A stretch of DNA of 64,000 nt from NCBI GenBank assembly GCA_930367205.1, contig CAKNEZ010000002.1:1212343-1276342 (forward strand), written 5' to 3'. Below the pieces are notes generated by a model, which had not been told where the DNA came from, made no database searches, and was given only the letters and a program-made list of their open reading frames with translations. Each line of letters opens with the position of its first letter. Position 1 is the stretch's first letter. The DNA is from Acanthosoma haemorrhoidale. Lineage: Eukaryota > Arthropoda > Insecta > Hemiptera > Acanthosomatidae. The position numbers were made by a program, and so were the translations under genes. Shown piece after piece: positions 21,034 to 32,739 of this stretch.

Positions 21034-21865
21034 TGGCGCAGTCGGTAGGACATGTGAATTTGAAACCGCCAGAACAATTTATTTTCGAAGGAAATATAGC
21101 AGAAGCATGGAAAAGGTGGTATAGAAAGTTTAATCATTACTTGTCGGCTATCGAAGCACAAGATAAAAAAGATGAAGTAAGAGTTGGTATACTGTTGAGC
21201 GTATTAGGAGAAGATGCACAAGATAAATATGAAACCTTTAATTTAACGGCAGAAGAACAGAAGGAATACGCAATTATAGTTAAAGCTTTTGAAGATTATT
21301 GCATACCTAAAAAAAACGAGACGGTGGCAAGATTTAATTTTTTTCAACGTAAACAGAGAAAGGGTGAGTCATTCGATGATTTCATTACAGATTTGAAAAA
21401 GTTAAGTGTTGATTGTGCATTTGAAACATTGAAGGATAGCCTTATAAAAGATCAAATTGTAAGTGGTATACAGGATGAACAAGTGAAAGATAGATTGTTG
21501 CGGGAAGATGATCTAACACTAGATAAATGTACTAATTTATGCAAAGTGGCGGAGTTAGCAAAACAAAGAATAGAGACGTTGCGAGGTACAGAAGAACAGG
21601 AAATAAATATAGTACAGCAAAGGAGCAGAACCAAAGCAGCGACGAGTAATCTGAGAGTGAGTACGCAGCCGTGGACGTCGAAAACAAGTACCAGCGATAG
21701 CAGCAAGACATCACTGCAACAAGTCAGCAATATGGATGCCAGTAGCGATTGAGGTGCAATAAATGCGGCAACGTCCATGGGTATAGAAATTGCCCAGCCT
21801 ACGGTAAAATTTGTATTAAATGTAATAGGATAAATCATTTTGCAAAAATGTGTAGAATAACTCAA
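21033..21865 (+). pseudogene. gag: gypsy B gag (frameshifted)
   Basis: The ATG at 21033 is made of the last LTR base plus the PBS start. The frame is open for 239 codons through the capsid-like region (PPEQFIFEGN near residue 12, VARFNFFQRKQRKGESFDDF near 105). A single-base loss near 21725, compared with element A, shifts it out of frame. The two zinc knuckles (CNKCGNVHGYRNC, CIKCNRINHFAKMC) then continue in the next frame from 21749. The corresponding stop in gypsy A is not present here, so the two copies decayed independently. Confidence 0.88.
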
Positions 21866-23011
21866 AATATAAATAATGTAAGTATGATTGAGGGAGAGGA
21901 TGCTGAAATGTACACTTTAGGGAGAATTCTAAAAATAAATAATGTTCAAAAGAGTTGGGAATTATCTATAAATATATTGGAAAGCAAAACTTCACTTTCA
22001 GTCAAGCTCGATACAAGGGCGGAATGCAATGTTTTAAAAAAAAGCGACTATGAAAATTTGAAAATTAAAGAGAAAATAAATAAAACTGATAACAAATTGG
22101 CAAATTACAGTGGTTCTGAAATACCGGTTATAGGAACTGTTATATTAGATTGTGTAATCAAGGGTAAAATAGAACCAATAAAATTTTATTTAGTAAACTG
22201 TAATAGCTCAGGCTCTGTTTTGTGATTAGATACATTTAAAAAACTGAAATTAATTACCAGAGTTGAATATATAAATATGAATACAAATAATGGTCTCACA
22301 AAATTGCTTAGCAGATATAAAAAAACTATTCGAAGGTATAGGAAAAATCTCAAAAATATATGATTTCAAATTAAAAGAAGGATATGAAGGAAAAATTGAA
22401 CCATGTCGTAGAATGCCTCTTAAATTATTAGATATTTTCAAAGAAACATTATACAGAATGAAAGACAATAAAATTGTTACAGAAGTTAACAAACCTACTG
22501 AACTTATGAACCCAATCGTTATCACCAGTAAACCTGATAAATCATTACGTATTTGTTTAGACCCACAGCATCTTAACACTTGTTTACTAAGAGGACATTG
22601 TCCTATACCTACATTTGAGGAAATATCTAGTAAAATGGCGGGGGCAAAAATGTTTGCAGTTCTAGACGCATCAAATGGGTTTTGGCATTTAGAACTTACA
22701 CATAGGAGTTCGTTAATGACGGCTTTTCAAACGCCATATGGTCCATTTAGATTTTTAAGAATGCCTTTCGGGGTTAGTATTGCACCAGAAGTGTTCCATA
22801 AAACTTATTCAGAGATTTTTGAAGGTATAAAAAACGTAGCTGTGTATATCGATGATATAATGATATGGGCAGAAAATGAAAAAGAATTATTAGAAATTTT
22901 AGAATTAGTAATGAAAAGAGCTTATGAGCATGGGATTAAATTTAATAAAAACAAATGTAAGTTTAAAGAAGAAAGAATTAAATTTTTAGGTCATTACTTC
23001 AGTAGCAAGTA
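21866..23011 (+). pseudogene. pol: gypsy B protease - RT (broken, truncated)
   Basis: The protease segment has KLDTRAECNV, a D-T-R in place of D-T-G, so the active-site glycine is lost. TGA at 22223-22225 replaces the GGA seen in A, and a one-base A insertion near 22320 shifts the frame. RT is then open from about 22325: LRICLDPQHLN, DASNGFWHLEL, FRFLRMPFGV, catalytic YIDD at about 22850, ending FLGHYFSSK. It is cut at 23011 by the truncated LTR of gypsy C. Confidence 0.9.
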
Positions 23012-23085
23012 GTGCTGCGTGTGTGAACTGATTAATAAACTTGGTTCTTTTGTTAACTTGTGTTGTTACTTATTACATCCAAACA
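23012..23085 (+). repeat. gypsy C 5' LTR, last 74 bp
   Basis: Matches 27336-27409. The TATA box and the LTR start are missing, so the provirus lacks its own promoter end. Confidence 0.88.
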
Positions 23086-23096
23086 TGGCGCAGTCG
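23086..23096 (+). other. gypsy C primer-binding site
   Basis: TGGCGCAGTCG directly after the LTR, the same core as in gypsy A and B. With the preceding A it forms ATG and a five-codon upstream frame MAQSF followed by TAG, before the real gag start at 23135. Confidence 0.7.
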
Positions 23097-23134
23097 TTTT
23101 AGTTTAAACTGAACAAACAGACGTGATATTAGCC

Positions 23135-26100
23135 ATGGAGTTCAACAAACCCTTAGAATTCGACGTCAACGTGGATAACCTCTCCGAGAGCTTTAGAAGA
23201 TTCCGGACTGAAATAGAAGTTTATTTTGTAGCCACAGAGACTGAGAAGAAATCGCGAGAGGTCCAAGTAGCAAGACTGAAAAACTTATTGGGATCCGATG
23301 GTTTAAAACTTTACTCCACAATCACGACGTTAAAACCAGGTAATGAAACAGTAATTTATATTTTAGACGTCCTAGAAAAGCATTGCACCCCACGGAAAAA
23401 TGAGACTATGGTGATTTATAAATTTTTTAGCAGAAAGCAAGCAGCAAATGAATCATTTGAACGGTATTTTACTGATCTAAAATCACTAGTAGCGCCTTGT
23501 GAATTCGGTGAACAAGAAGAAAAATTGCTAAAATCCCAAATAATTCTTGGACTTTATGACAAAAGTACTCAAGAAAGACTTTTGAGAGAGGAACCTTTAT
23601 TGGAAAAAACAGTTAATTTTTGTAAAACAGTCGAGATGGCAGAGCTCAACATGAAAATTTTAAAAGCACCACCTCCAGTGAAAACATCGATTGATACGTC
23701 GACGGAGATACTCGAAGTAAATCGGAAGCCACAAATGAAAAGACCACCAGAGCTCTGGGACCGTCAGGATAGTTTATATGCTTGTGATCGCTGTGGCTTC
23801 AACCACGCTAAAGGACGTTGCCCAGCATTTGGTAAGCAGTGTTCCTACTGTAAAAAATTCAATCATTTTGCAAAACAATGCATCGGAAATAAGCGTAATA
23901 ATCGCATTCGACAGGCTCATGAAGTGGTAGAGTTGAGTAATGATGTTTTTAAGTTGGATTCTTTAAACCTGTGTGCCTGTGATGCTGTCACTCAGGGGAA
24001 AGATGAATGGCTGGCCTTGCTTAAAATTAACGATCAACCGATTGAATTTAAACTCGATACTGGATCCCAAGTTAATGTTATAACAACTACTGCTCTTCAG
24101 AAACTTGATGCTGGCTTAAATATAAGAAAAACTGATGTACTTCTTGAATCATTTGGTGGATTTGTTGTTCGACCGATCGGCTCTGTTGATCTTGATCTTC
24201 AAAAAGACAGTGTGAAAATAAACGCCCCGTTCATGATTGTGAATGATGACAGAACACCACTTCTGGGACTACGTTCCTGTGTTGAGCTTGGGCTTCTTCG
24301 TCGGATAGACAAGGTTACTGTCCCAGTCGATGATTTTCTCAAACAGAATCAGGATGTCTTCAGTGGACTAGGATGCTTCCCAGACATATGCAAGTTAAAA
24401 CTCAGTAAAGATGCTAGTCCTAAGGCAAATCCAGGTCGTAGAGTTCCTTATAAAATAAAGGATAAATTAAAAACTTGCTTAGATGATTTATTGCATGCAA
24501 ACATAATAGAGCGAGTGGATGAGCCTTGTGAGTGGATTAATAATCTTGTGATTGTAGAAAAACCTGACTCTTCACTAAGGTTGTGCATTGACCCCCAACA
24601 CTTGAATAAGTATTTGGTTAGAGACTATTATGAAATTCCTACCTTAGAGGAAATAAGTTTGAAACTGGCTAACAAAAGTCACTTCTGTCTTTTCGATTTA
24701 AAAAGTGGGTTTCATCAAATTAGACTAGATGAGGAATCCAGTAAGTTATGTTGTTTTAGTACACCATTTGGCGTTTTTAAATATCTAAGAGCCCCTTTTG
24801 GTTTGACAGTTTTGCCAGAATTCTTCTAAAAACTAACATATAAGTATTTCGGTCACATAAAGAATGTTTTAGTTTATTTTGATGACATTTTGTGTTGTGC
24901 TAACTCTGAGGAGGAGCTTAGGCAGACAGTTGGAGAGGTTGTTTCTGTGGCTAGAAAATACAATATTAAATTCAATTCTGAGAAAGTTCAATATTTTGTT
25001 AACGAAGTCAAATATCTCGGGTTTTTATTTAATAAGCATGGTCATATACCTGACTCGCAAAGAATTCAATCAATAATAAATTTAGAGCCACCAAAAAATG
25101 TTAAAGATCTTCAAAAAATTTTGGGAATGGTTAATTTTTCAAGAAACTTCATACCTAATCTCTCTGATTTAATAGCCCCTTTTACATCCTTGCTTAAAAA
25201 AGAATCCGTTTGGCTTTGGACTAAATCTCATGATGAAAATTTTAATAAATTGAAATCTGTTATCTCAAATATAACATTACTTGCTTCTTTTGACCCTGTT
25301 AAGACCATTGAGATACAAGCTGACTCTAGTAATTATGCTGTTGGTTGCTCATTAATACAAGAAGGAAAGCTTGTTTTGTATGCAAGCAGAAATCTAACTG
25401 CTTGTGAACAAGAATATGCACAAATTGAAAAAGAACTCCTTGCTATAACATTTGCATTCAAAAAACTCCACAACTTTGTTTATGGACACCCTAATGTGAT
25501 TGTTTACACAGATCATGCTCCCCAAACGTCTATTGTACAAAAGGATGTCAACAAAATAAAAAATAATCGACTCAGACGGCTTAGATTGAAAATTTTACCA
25601 TATAAGTTTGAGCTTAAGTATCTTCCAGGGAGGTCTATGGTTATTGCTGACTTATTGTCAAGGAATATTATTGCAGGAAATGTTGCAGATTATGTGTCAA
25701 TGAGGGATGTTGTACACCCCGTAGGTGTTTTATTTGATTGCTCTGACCAGCAACTTGTACATTTAAAATCCGAAACAAATTTGGATGAAACGTTAAATCA
25801 AATTATCAAGTACTACAGTAGTGGTTGGCCAAAATCTCTAAAATGTAGTGGAGATCTAGCTCATTATTTTAGTATAAGAAATAGTATCACAGTAGAAAAT
25901 GGCTTAATATATTATGATGAAAGGTTGGTTGTTCCCCCGTTGTGTAGAAAAAACATTTTGAACTTACTGCATGAAACACATCTTGGCCTTAACAAGATCA
26001 AGGAAAAAATAAAACAATTCTTTTACTGGCCTGGCATTCTGTCTGATGTGACGAACCTTGTGAATTCTTGTACCGTTTGTCAAAGATTCCAAAGGTCCAA

Positions 26101-27046
26101 TATTAAAGAACCTCTGCTCCCTCATAAGATACCTCCAATCCCATTCTATAAAATTGGTATGGATATTCTTGAATTTCGTAACATGCACTATTTGGTTGTG
26201 GTGGACTACTATTCTAGATGGGTTGAGTTAAAGAAACTCAAAGACAAAACGTCATCGTCATTAATAGAGTGTCTAAAGCCAATTTTCGCCTCTTACGGAA
26301 TCCCCAAAATCATAGTCGCTGACAATAATCCATTTAGCTCTTTTGAATTTCAAAAATTTTCAGACCAGTGGAATTTCGTCATAACAACATCGAGTCCCCA
26401 TTATCCCAAAAGTAACGGTCTTGCAGAAAAAGCAGTAGGGTTGATGAAATCCATGCTAAAAAAATGTCACCATGAAAATGATGACTTAGATTTATATTTA
26501 CTTAACTACAGAAATTCTCCTGTTGCAGGATTACAATATTCACCTTCCCAACTCCTTCAGAGTAGGACTCTTAGATCAAAACTTCCTATAAGAGATAGCT
26601 GTCTGGCACCTCATGTTGTTGATGATCCACAAGTTTATGATAAAAATTCTCAAAAGACCTATTATAATGAGCACAGCAGAAAATCAGTAGAATTTAACGA
26701 GGGTGATAATGTTTTAGTACAAGACAAGTATACTAAGTTGTGGGAAAGAGCACTCATTGTTAAAAAGCTTAAATTTAGGTCATATTTGCTAAACATTAAC
26801 GGCAAAATCTATAGGCGCAATTCAGTATTTATTAAGAAATACAATGCTCCTCCATCAGAGGATGCTGAATACAAACATAAAGATTTTGATTTTGACGAAA
26901 CTGTTGATGTCTCGAATAATGTAAACATAGATAGGACTGTTGAAGATTTAAATAACTCTGGTCGTTCCTTGCCATTGAATTTACCTGACTCTATTACAAC
27001 TAGATCAGGTAGAGTAATTAAAAAACCAGAAAGGTTAGATTTGTAA
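23135..27046 (+). pseudogene. gag-pol: gypsy C gag-pol polyprotein with one nonsense codon
   Basis: Start chosen at the ATG of MEFNKPLEF. One continuous frame of 1303 codons. Gag: KHCTPRKNETM, then knuckles CDRCGFNHAKGRC (about residue 217) and CSYCKKFNHFAKQC (about 236). Protease: KLDTGSQVNV (Asp about 308). RT: LRLCIDPQHLN, FDLKSGFHQI, then YFDD at about 581-584. RNase H: IQADSSNYAVGCSL and YTDHAPQ. Integrase: HHCC from about 946 (HETHLGLNK, CTVCQ), Asp near 1010 (GMDILEF), Asp in VADNNPF and Glu in SNGLAEKAV. Codon 565 (24827-24829) is TAA inside RT, in LPEFF*KLTYKYF, where CAA would be expected. All other catalytic residues look present. Confidence 0.93.
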
Positions 27047-27247
27047 TGTTTGTATTTGTAAGCTCTTGCTCTGTAATTTTGTGGTTAAACCTTTATTTTC
27101 TAATAAGTATTTTTTTTTATTCTTTATCTTTTTGTAATTACTTCCAAATAATTTGTTACAAATTAGATCATAAGTTACATACTATATGAACATGATTGTA
27201 ATGTATACTATATTTTTATTTTTGTATTTAAAACTTAAGGAGGGGGA

Positions 27248-27409
27248 TGTTAGGTTGGTAACATTTGTAATTTATAACCTGAACCTGGTTGTTACCTCCA
27301 GAGTTTTGTATGTATATAAACCGATTGCTAATGTTGTGCTGCGTGTGTGAACTGATTAATAAACTTGGTTCTTTTGTTAACTTGTGTTGTTACTTATTAC
27401 ATCCAAACA
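27248..27409 (+). repeat. gypsy C 3' LTR, 162 bp
   Basis: TGTTAGG...CCAAACA. Contains TATATAAA at 27313-27320 and AATAAA at 27358-27363, a plausible promoter and poly(A) signal within the LTR. Confidence 0.9.
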
Positions 27410-27990
27410 ATTAGGATTGATAACCTACGTGGGTAAATTTGTAGAAAACTCAGCTCAGTTAACGGAACCATTGCGTAATCTAATTAAAAAAGGTACAATT
27501 TTCAACTGGACAATTGAACATGAAAATTGTTTTAAAAAGAAAAATATGTTTAAGCCAAACTCCTATTCTACAATTATACGATGTAAATAAGGAGTGCAAA
27601 ATTAGTGTAGACGCTAGTAGTACCGGAGTAGGGACAGTTCTGTTACAAAATGATTTGCCAGTAGCATATGCATCACAAGCATTCACTGAATGTCAAAAAT
27701 CGTGGGCTCAAATAGAGAAAGAATTATATGCCATAGTGTTTGGATGTGAGCGTTTCAGACAGTATGTAATCGGTAAACCTTTTGGAGTAGAATCAGATCA
27801 TAAACCACTGATCCCTATTTTAAGACGAAAGATAACTGATATACCAATGAGACTACAAAAAATGCGAATGCGGTTACAACCATATGATATTAAAGTAACT
27901 TATACAAGTGGTAAAAATTTTATAATAGCAGATTTACTATCGAGAGCTCATTTAAAAGAAACTAAAGAGGATAGAGATTCCAGAATGTAA
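27410..27990 (+). pseudogene. pol: gypsy B RNase H segment
   Basis: Resumes gypsy B after gypsy C with LGLITYVGKFVENSAQLTEP. A frameshift near 27536 is followed by the RNase H domain: ISVDASSTGVGTVLLQ, SWAQIEKELYAIVFG, ESDHKPL and ADLLSRAHLKE. It differs from A at few positions and ends at a stop at 27990. Confidence 0.88.
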
Positions 27991-28017
27991 ATATTAGAAC
28001 TTACGTTAGCAAGCGAG

Positions 28018-29365
28018 ATGAGTAATCAAAAGAAACAAAAATATATAGAAGCAACAAAAAATGACATAGAATTGCAGACATTGAAAAATACAATCAAAAA
28101 AGGTTGGCCAAAAGAAATAAAAGATGTACCAAACATAGTTAAATATTATCATAATTACCATGCCGACATTTATGAATATGATGACTTACTGTTTAAAAAT
28201 AATTGTGTAATAGTACCAAACAAATTAAGAGAAGAAGTTTTGAGTAAGTTACATTATAATCATTTAGGCATTGAAAAAACAAAAGCTAGAGCGAGAGAAA
28301 TAGTATTTTGGCCCAATATGAATAAAGATATAGAAAAAAAAATAAACAACTGTTAAACATGCTTAACGTTCCAACGATCAAATCAGAAAGAAAGTCTAAT
28401 ACCAACATTAATACCAGATAAAACATGGGCAACAGTAGGAGCTGATATTTTTTACATTGATAGAAAACCAAACATGTTAGTTGTGGATTATTTTTCTAAA
28501 TATGTAGATGTTTTACCATTGAAGGATGAAACTAGTGTAACAGTTATAAAAGCATTAAAGTCTAGTTTTGTACACTGGGGTATACCAGAAGAATTCAGAT
28601 CAGATAATGGCCCACAATTTACGAGTTTTCTATTTAAAACGTTTACAAGAGAATGGAAATTTAAGCATGTTACGTCGAGTCCAACATATCCACAAAGTAA
28701 CGGAATGGTGGAGCGGCACATACAAACTGTGAAAAATGTAATTAGAAAAGCTCATTTTGATAAAAAAGATGTGTACTTAGCAATACTAGAATTAAACAAC
28801 ACACCAATATCTAATACAATACCTTCTCCAAATGTGATAATGCAAGGTAAAAATGTGAATGGTGTTCTGTATGATATACCAAAGTTTAAAAGTGAAGAAA
28901 ATTCATATATAAAAGGTGAATTGTTACAAAGACAAAGGAAACAAAAAATTTTGCATGATCAACGAGCCAAAGATTTGAAAAAATACGAAAAAGGAGAAAA
29001 TGTTAGAGTAAGAAACAAACAAGGAATGTGGGATCGGGCTGTAATAATAGATAGAAACATAAACAATAGGGCTTATCAAATTAAGACAGAGGGAGGCTCC
29101 TTATTGACGCGTAATAGAATACACTTAAGAAATGATACTAGCCTACCATTCGAAATAGAAAGTAACGAATATAGACTTGATGAAAATATTACAAATATCA
29201 CAAATTTCGGAAAATTCAAATAATAATGGTAAGGTTAATAATACAGCCGATCCAGCAGATCAGCAATTAATAAACCAAAGCCAGAGCGAAGATATCACTA
29301 ATGACAATGACACATATGTAACTCGTAGTGGACGAATCAGTCGTCTCTATCAGTTTGGTTATCTC
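28018..29365 (+). pseudogene. int: gypsy B integrase (nonsense and C-terminal loss)
   Basis: The zinc domain HYNHLGIEKTKARAREIVFWP is followed by NNC and a TAA at 28354-28356, where A has Lys. The DDE core (Asp in GADIFYIDR, Asp in FRSDNGPQF, Glu in SNGMVERH) is open from 28474. A small change near 29190 shifts the frame in the acidic tail. The last ~15 codons, the A-tract and the first LTR bases are deleted. The tail runs from SGRISR straight into LTR sequence at about 29345. Confidence 0.88.
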
Positions 29366-29400
29366 TACTAAATGAACAAAGCCGGCTGACAATATTAATC
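29352..29400 (+). repeat. gypsy B 3' LTR, left part
   Basis: CAGTTTGGTTATCTC... up to AATATTAATC, then interrupted by gypsy D. The LTR continues at 33724-33814 after the 4-bp duplication AATC. Confidence 0.85.
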
Positions 29401-29570
29401 TGTAGTGGGGTTTTACACATTTATAAAACTCACAATACATTACATAACTTTTATATTTTAGGACAGAACACAAGGTACAAAATTTACATATCATTCTTTT
29501 TACAAACACATGTGTTGTAGGTTATTTATTTGGCGGTCTCTATGGGTACCAAGCAATGCCAGCCGCCACA
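29401..29570 (-). repeat. gypsy D 3' LTR, 170 bp
   Basis: Read on the plus strand TGTAGTGGGG...GCCGCCACA. Same sequence as 33550-33719 by eye. The polypurine tract is at 29571-29584. Confidence 0.95.
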
Positions 29571-29593
29571 TCACTCTCCCCCCAGTAACTGTG

Positions 29594-32500
29594 TTACGTT
29601 CGAAATCGCGAGGGAAAATGCACTACTCTTCCCGAACGCGTCTTCTTCAAAGTTGCTTCAGGCTGCCCAGGATCCTCCGGTTCATCTGCAGGTGGCCCAA
29701 TAGATTGCTCCCGTGCCGAATCACTGTCATCACACAACAGATGCGCTGGCTTTAACCGGTCAAGCGATACATTTACTTCGTTACCCTTGTATTTAATGAG
29801 TAGTACTTCTCTGCTCGTTGAATGACAAGAAATGGGCCTTCATAAGGCTTTTCCAAACTTGCCCTTACCCGATCCACTCTAACAAAGACGTGTGTCGCCT
29901 TTAATAAGTCTTTATGGATAAAGGTAGTAGTCCTGTTTTTGTGTTCCACCGGTCTTGGGCGCAGGCAGTCAATTTGCTGGCGCAGCATGCTGATGAACGT
30001 TGGTATATCCGAAGTGGGCCTGGGAGTCTCAAAGAAGTCACCTGGAAGTCTCAACGGTACTCCGTATACCATCTCTGCTATGGTCGCTGACGCATCTTCA
30101 TTTAGACAAGTTCGTACGCCTAAAAGAATAGTTGGAATCACTTGTGTCCACTGTTGTTTTCCGTGAGCTTTGATGGCTGACTTCAGCACTCGGTGAAAAC
30201 GCTCGATCTTTCCATTTGACTGTGGGTGATACGCAGTTGTATGGTTTAGTTTTATTCCACAGATTGATGTCAATGATTTAAATAATTCACATTTAAATTG
30301 TTTACCTTGATCAGCAATTATATTAGCAGGTGTTCCAAACCGACAGATCCAATGTTGGTAGAAATTCCGTGCAACGTTTTCAGCTGATGTCTCTTTCAAG
30401 GGAATAACTTCAGTCCATCCAGTAAATCGGTCGATACATGTTAAACAATGGGTGTATTCTTCAGATGGTGGCAGGGGTCCAATTAGATCTATATGAACAG
30501 TGGAAAATCTTTCGTCTGCAATCGGGTATTTCTGAAGTGGTGTCTTCACATGTCTGGATACTTTGCTTTTTTGGCATGCAATACAGGCATTTGCCCATGA
30601 GCGCAAATTATTTTTCATGTTCATCCAAACTGTCTTAGAACATATCAGCTTAACCGTAGATCTGATTCCAGGGTGTGACATATTATGATAATGTTTGAAT
30701 ATATTATAACGAAAATCTTTTGGAATATATGGTCTAATTTCCTTTGTTGAAACATCACACCATAATTGGCTTCCGTTTTCAAGAGGGTAGGATTTGAAAA
30801 TCAATCCAATATTTGCAGAAGTACGCAGTTGTTGTAGTTCTTCATCATGTGTTTGCGCTTCTGCTATTTGGGTGAAGTCAATTGCAGAGCATTCTTTTAG
30901 TCGAGACATGTAATCTGCAATCATATTGTTTTTTCCTGAAACATGAACCAAGGTTGTTGTGAACTGGGAAATATATTGCAATTGTCGAAGTTGGTGAGGG
31001 GATGCTTTGTCGTTCTTTTGTTTAAATGCATAAATCAAAGGCTTATGATCTGTATATATTACAAATGACCTTCCCTCCAACAAATATTTAAAGTACTTGA
31101 TTGACATATGAATAGCTGTAAGTTCTCGGTCATATGTAGAGTATTTGCACTGTGTTTCAGAAAACTTTTTGGAAAAAAATCCAATAGGTTTCCATGAACT
31201 ATTTTCCCATTGTTGCAGAGCAGCTCCAGCTGCCAAGTCAGATGCATCTACAAACAGTGAGAGTTCACAATCAGGATTTGGGTATGTTAACAGAGCTGCA
31301 TTACTTAAGGCTTGTTTGCTCTGTTGAAAATCTTCAATAGTTTCTGGTGTCCATACAATCTTAGTTTTATCATTTTTCTTAGCACCCTTAAGAGAATTAG
31401 TGAGATTTGCTAAATTGCCTGCAGCATGATGTAGATGCCTGCGATAGAAGTTCAGCATTCCTAAGTAAGACCTTAGGTGTTTTATAGTTCTTGGTAAATC
31501 ATGGTTGACAATGGCACTCACTCTGTCAGGATTAGGTTTTGTACCATTTGACGAAATAAGGTAACCAAGAAAAATTATATTTTCCAAACCAAACTCAGAT
31601 TTACTGATGTTAATCCGGAGACCGTAATGGCTGAGTCGTTGAAATACTTGTGATAAGTGATGATTATGTTCTTCAGCATTTGCAGAGGCAATGAGTATAT
31701 CATCCAAATATGGGAAACAAAAATCCAGTCCTCTCAAAACTTCATTAATAAAACGTTGGAACGTACTAGGCGCATTGCGCAGTCCAAATGGCATCACATT
31801 AAATTCATACAATCCAAAGGGCGTAATCAGGGCTGTTTTTTGTTTATCTTCTTCATTAAGAGGTATTTGATAGTTAGCTTGGCAAAGGTCTAATTTTGAG
31901 AAAATTGATTTATTTAGAAGAATTTGACTTACATCATCTATCCTGGGAATGGGGTACCTATCGGGTAGTGTCCGGTCATTTAATCTTCTATAGTCTCCAC
32001 ATACTCGCCATTGGCCATTTTTCTTCGTCACCATGTGTAGAGGGTTTGCCCATTGTGAACTGGAAGCTCGAATAATTCCATTGTTGAGCATGCTCTGAAA
32101 TTCTTGTTTATCAACTTGCAGCTTCTCTGGATCTAATCTTCTTGGCTTGCTAAAAACAGGCGGTCCATCACTAGTGACAATGTGGTGCCTTACATCATGC
32201 TTGGCATTTACCTTCAATGAAAATGGTTTGGTTAAATCTGGAAAATTGGTTAACAGATGTGAGAATTGACAGGTTGCTTTGAAAGAACTCAATGATTCCA
32301 TTTCCTCGATTGTAACTACTTCACCTGTAACAGTGAGCTTTGTACTGTTATCAATAAGTTTTTTTGTTTTTTAGATCAATTAGTAAACCAAAATTGTGTA
32401 GAAAATCAGCTCCTAAAATACCTTTATTGGTTTTAACTAAAAAGAAAGTCCACTCCATTTGTCGTCTTAGTCCCAGGTCAATTTGAAGAACTTGGGTTCC

Positions 32501-32739
32501 AAATGTAGGAATCTCTGTGTTGTTAGCAGCAAATAACTTAATTCCTGTATCTTGATTTGCTTTTATTAATTTATTCACTGGTATAATGGAAACATCTGCG
32601 CCACTATCAACCAGAAAGCGAACACCTGTATTCTTGTCTCGTAAGAACAAACGATGTTGTTGACCTGGAATATTTACAGCAGCACAGTTGGTCAGTTCTG
32701 TGTCTGCCGTGAGGAGTTTCCCTTCTCCACAACCCATTT
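29594..32739 (-). pseudogene. pol: gypsy D pol: protease, RT, RNase H, integrase
   Basis: Minus strand, entered from gag by a -1 shift. The protease shows FLVDSGADVSIIPVNK. RT (long frame 32301-29773) has FSKLDLCQANYQI, EFNVMPFGLRNAPSTF and YLDD at residues 198-201 of that frame. RNase H has LFVDASDLAAGAAL and YTDHKPL. Integrase has HHCC (HNMSHPGIRST, CIACQ), Asp in TVHIDLIGPL, Asp in IIADQGKQF and Glu in NGKIERFHR. Two single-base indels break it: an A7 run at about 32359-32365 where A6 would keep frame, and an AAA near 29797 one base short. The C-terminal frame then continues (NVSLDRLKPAHLL) to a stop at 29594-29596. Confidence 0.93.

Larger units (their letters stand above)
23012..27409 (+). 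mobile_element. gypsy element C (distinct gypsy family, nearly intact internal region)
   Basis: The 3' LTR is complete, 162 bp (27248-27409, TGTTAGG...CCAAACA), preceded by an AAGGAGGGGGA polypurine tract. The 5' LTR keeps only its last 74 bp (23012-23085). The PBS TGGCGCAGTCG again resembles tRNA-Ser. Gag and pol share one reading frame of 1303 codons with a single nonsense codon. The left junction has lost the start of the 5' LTR together with adjacent gypsy B sequence, so no target duplication is visible. Confidence 0.93.

Noticed and set aside
21452..21865. Minus-strand 137-codon frame over gypsy B gag
   Set aside because: Shadow of gag; low-complexity Leu/Cys translation.
29939..30166. 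Plus-strand frames across 29500-33600
   Set aside because: They are antisense shadows of gypsy D gag-pol.
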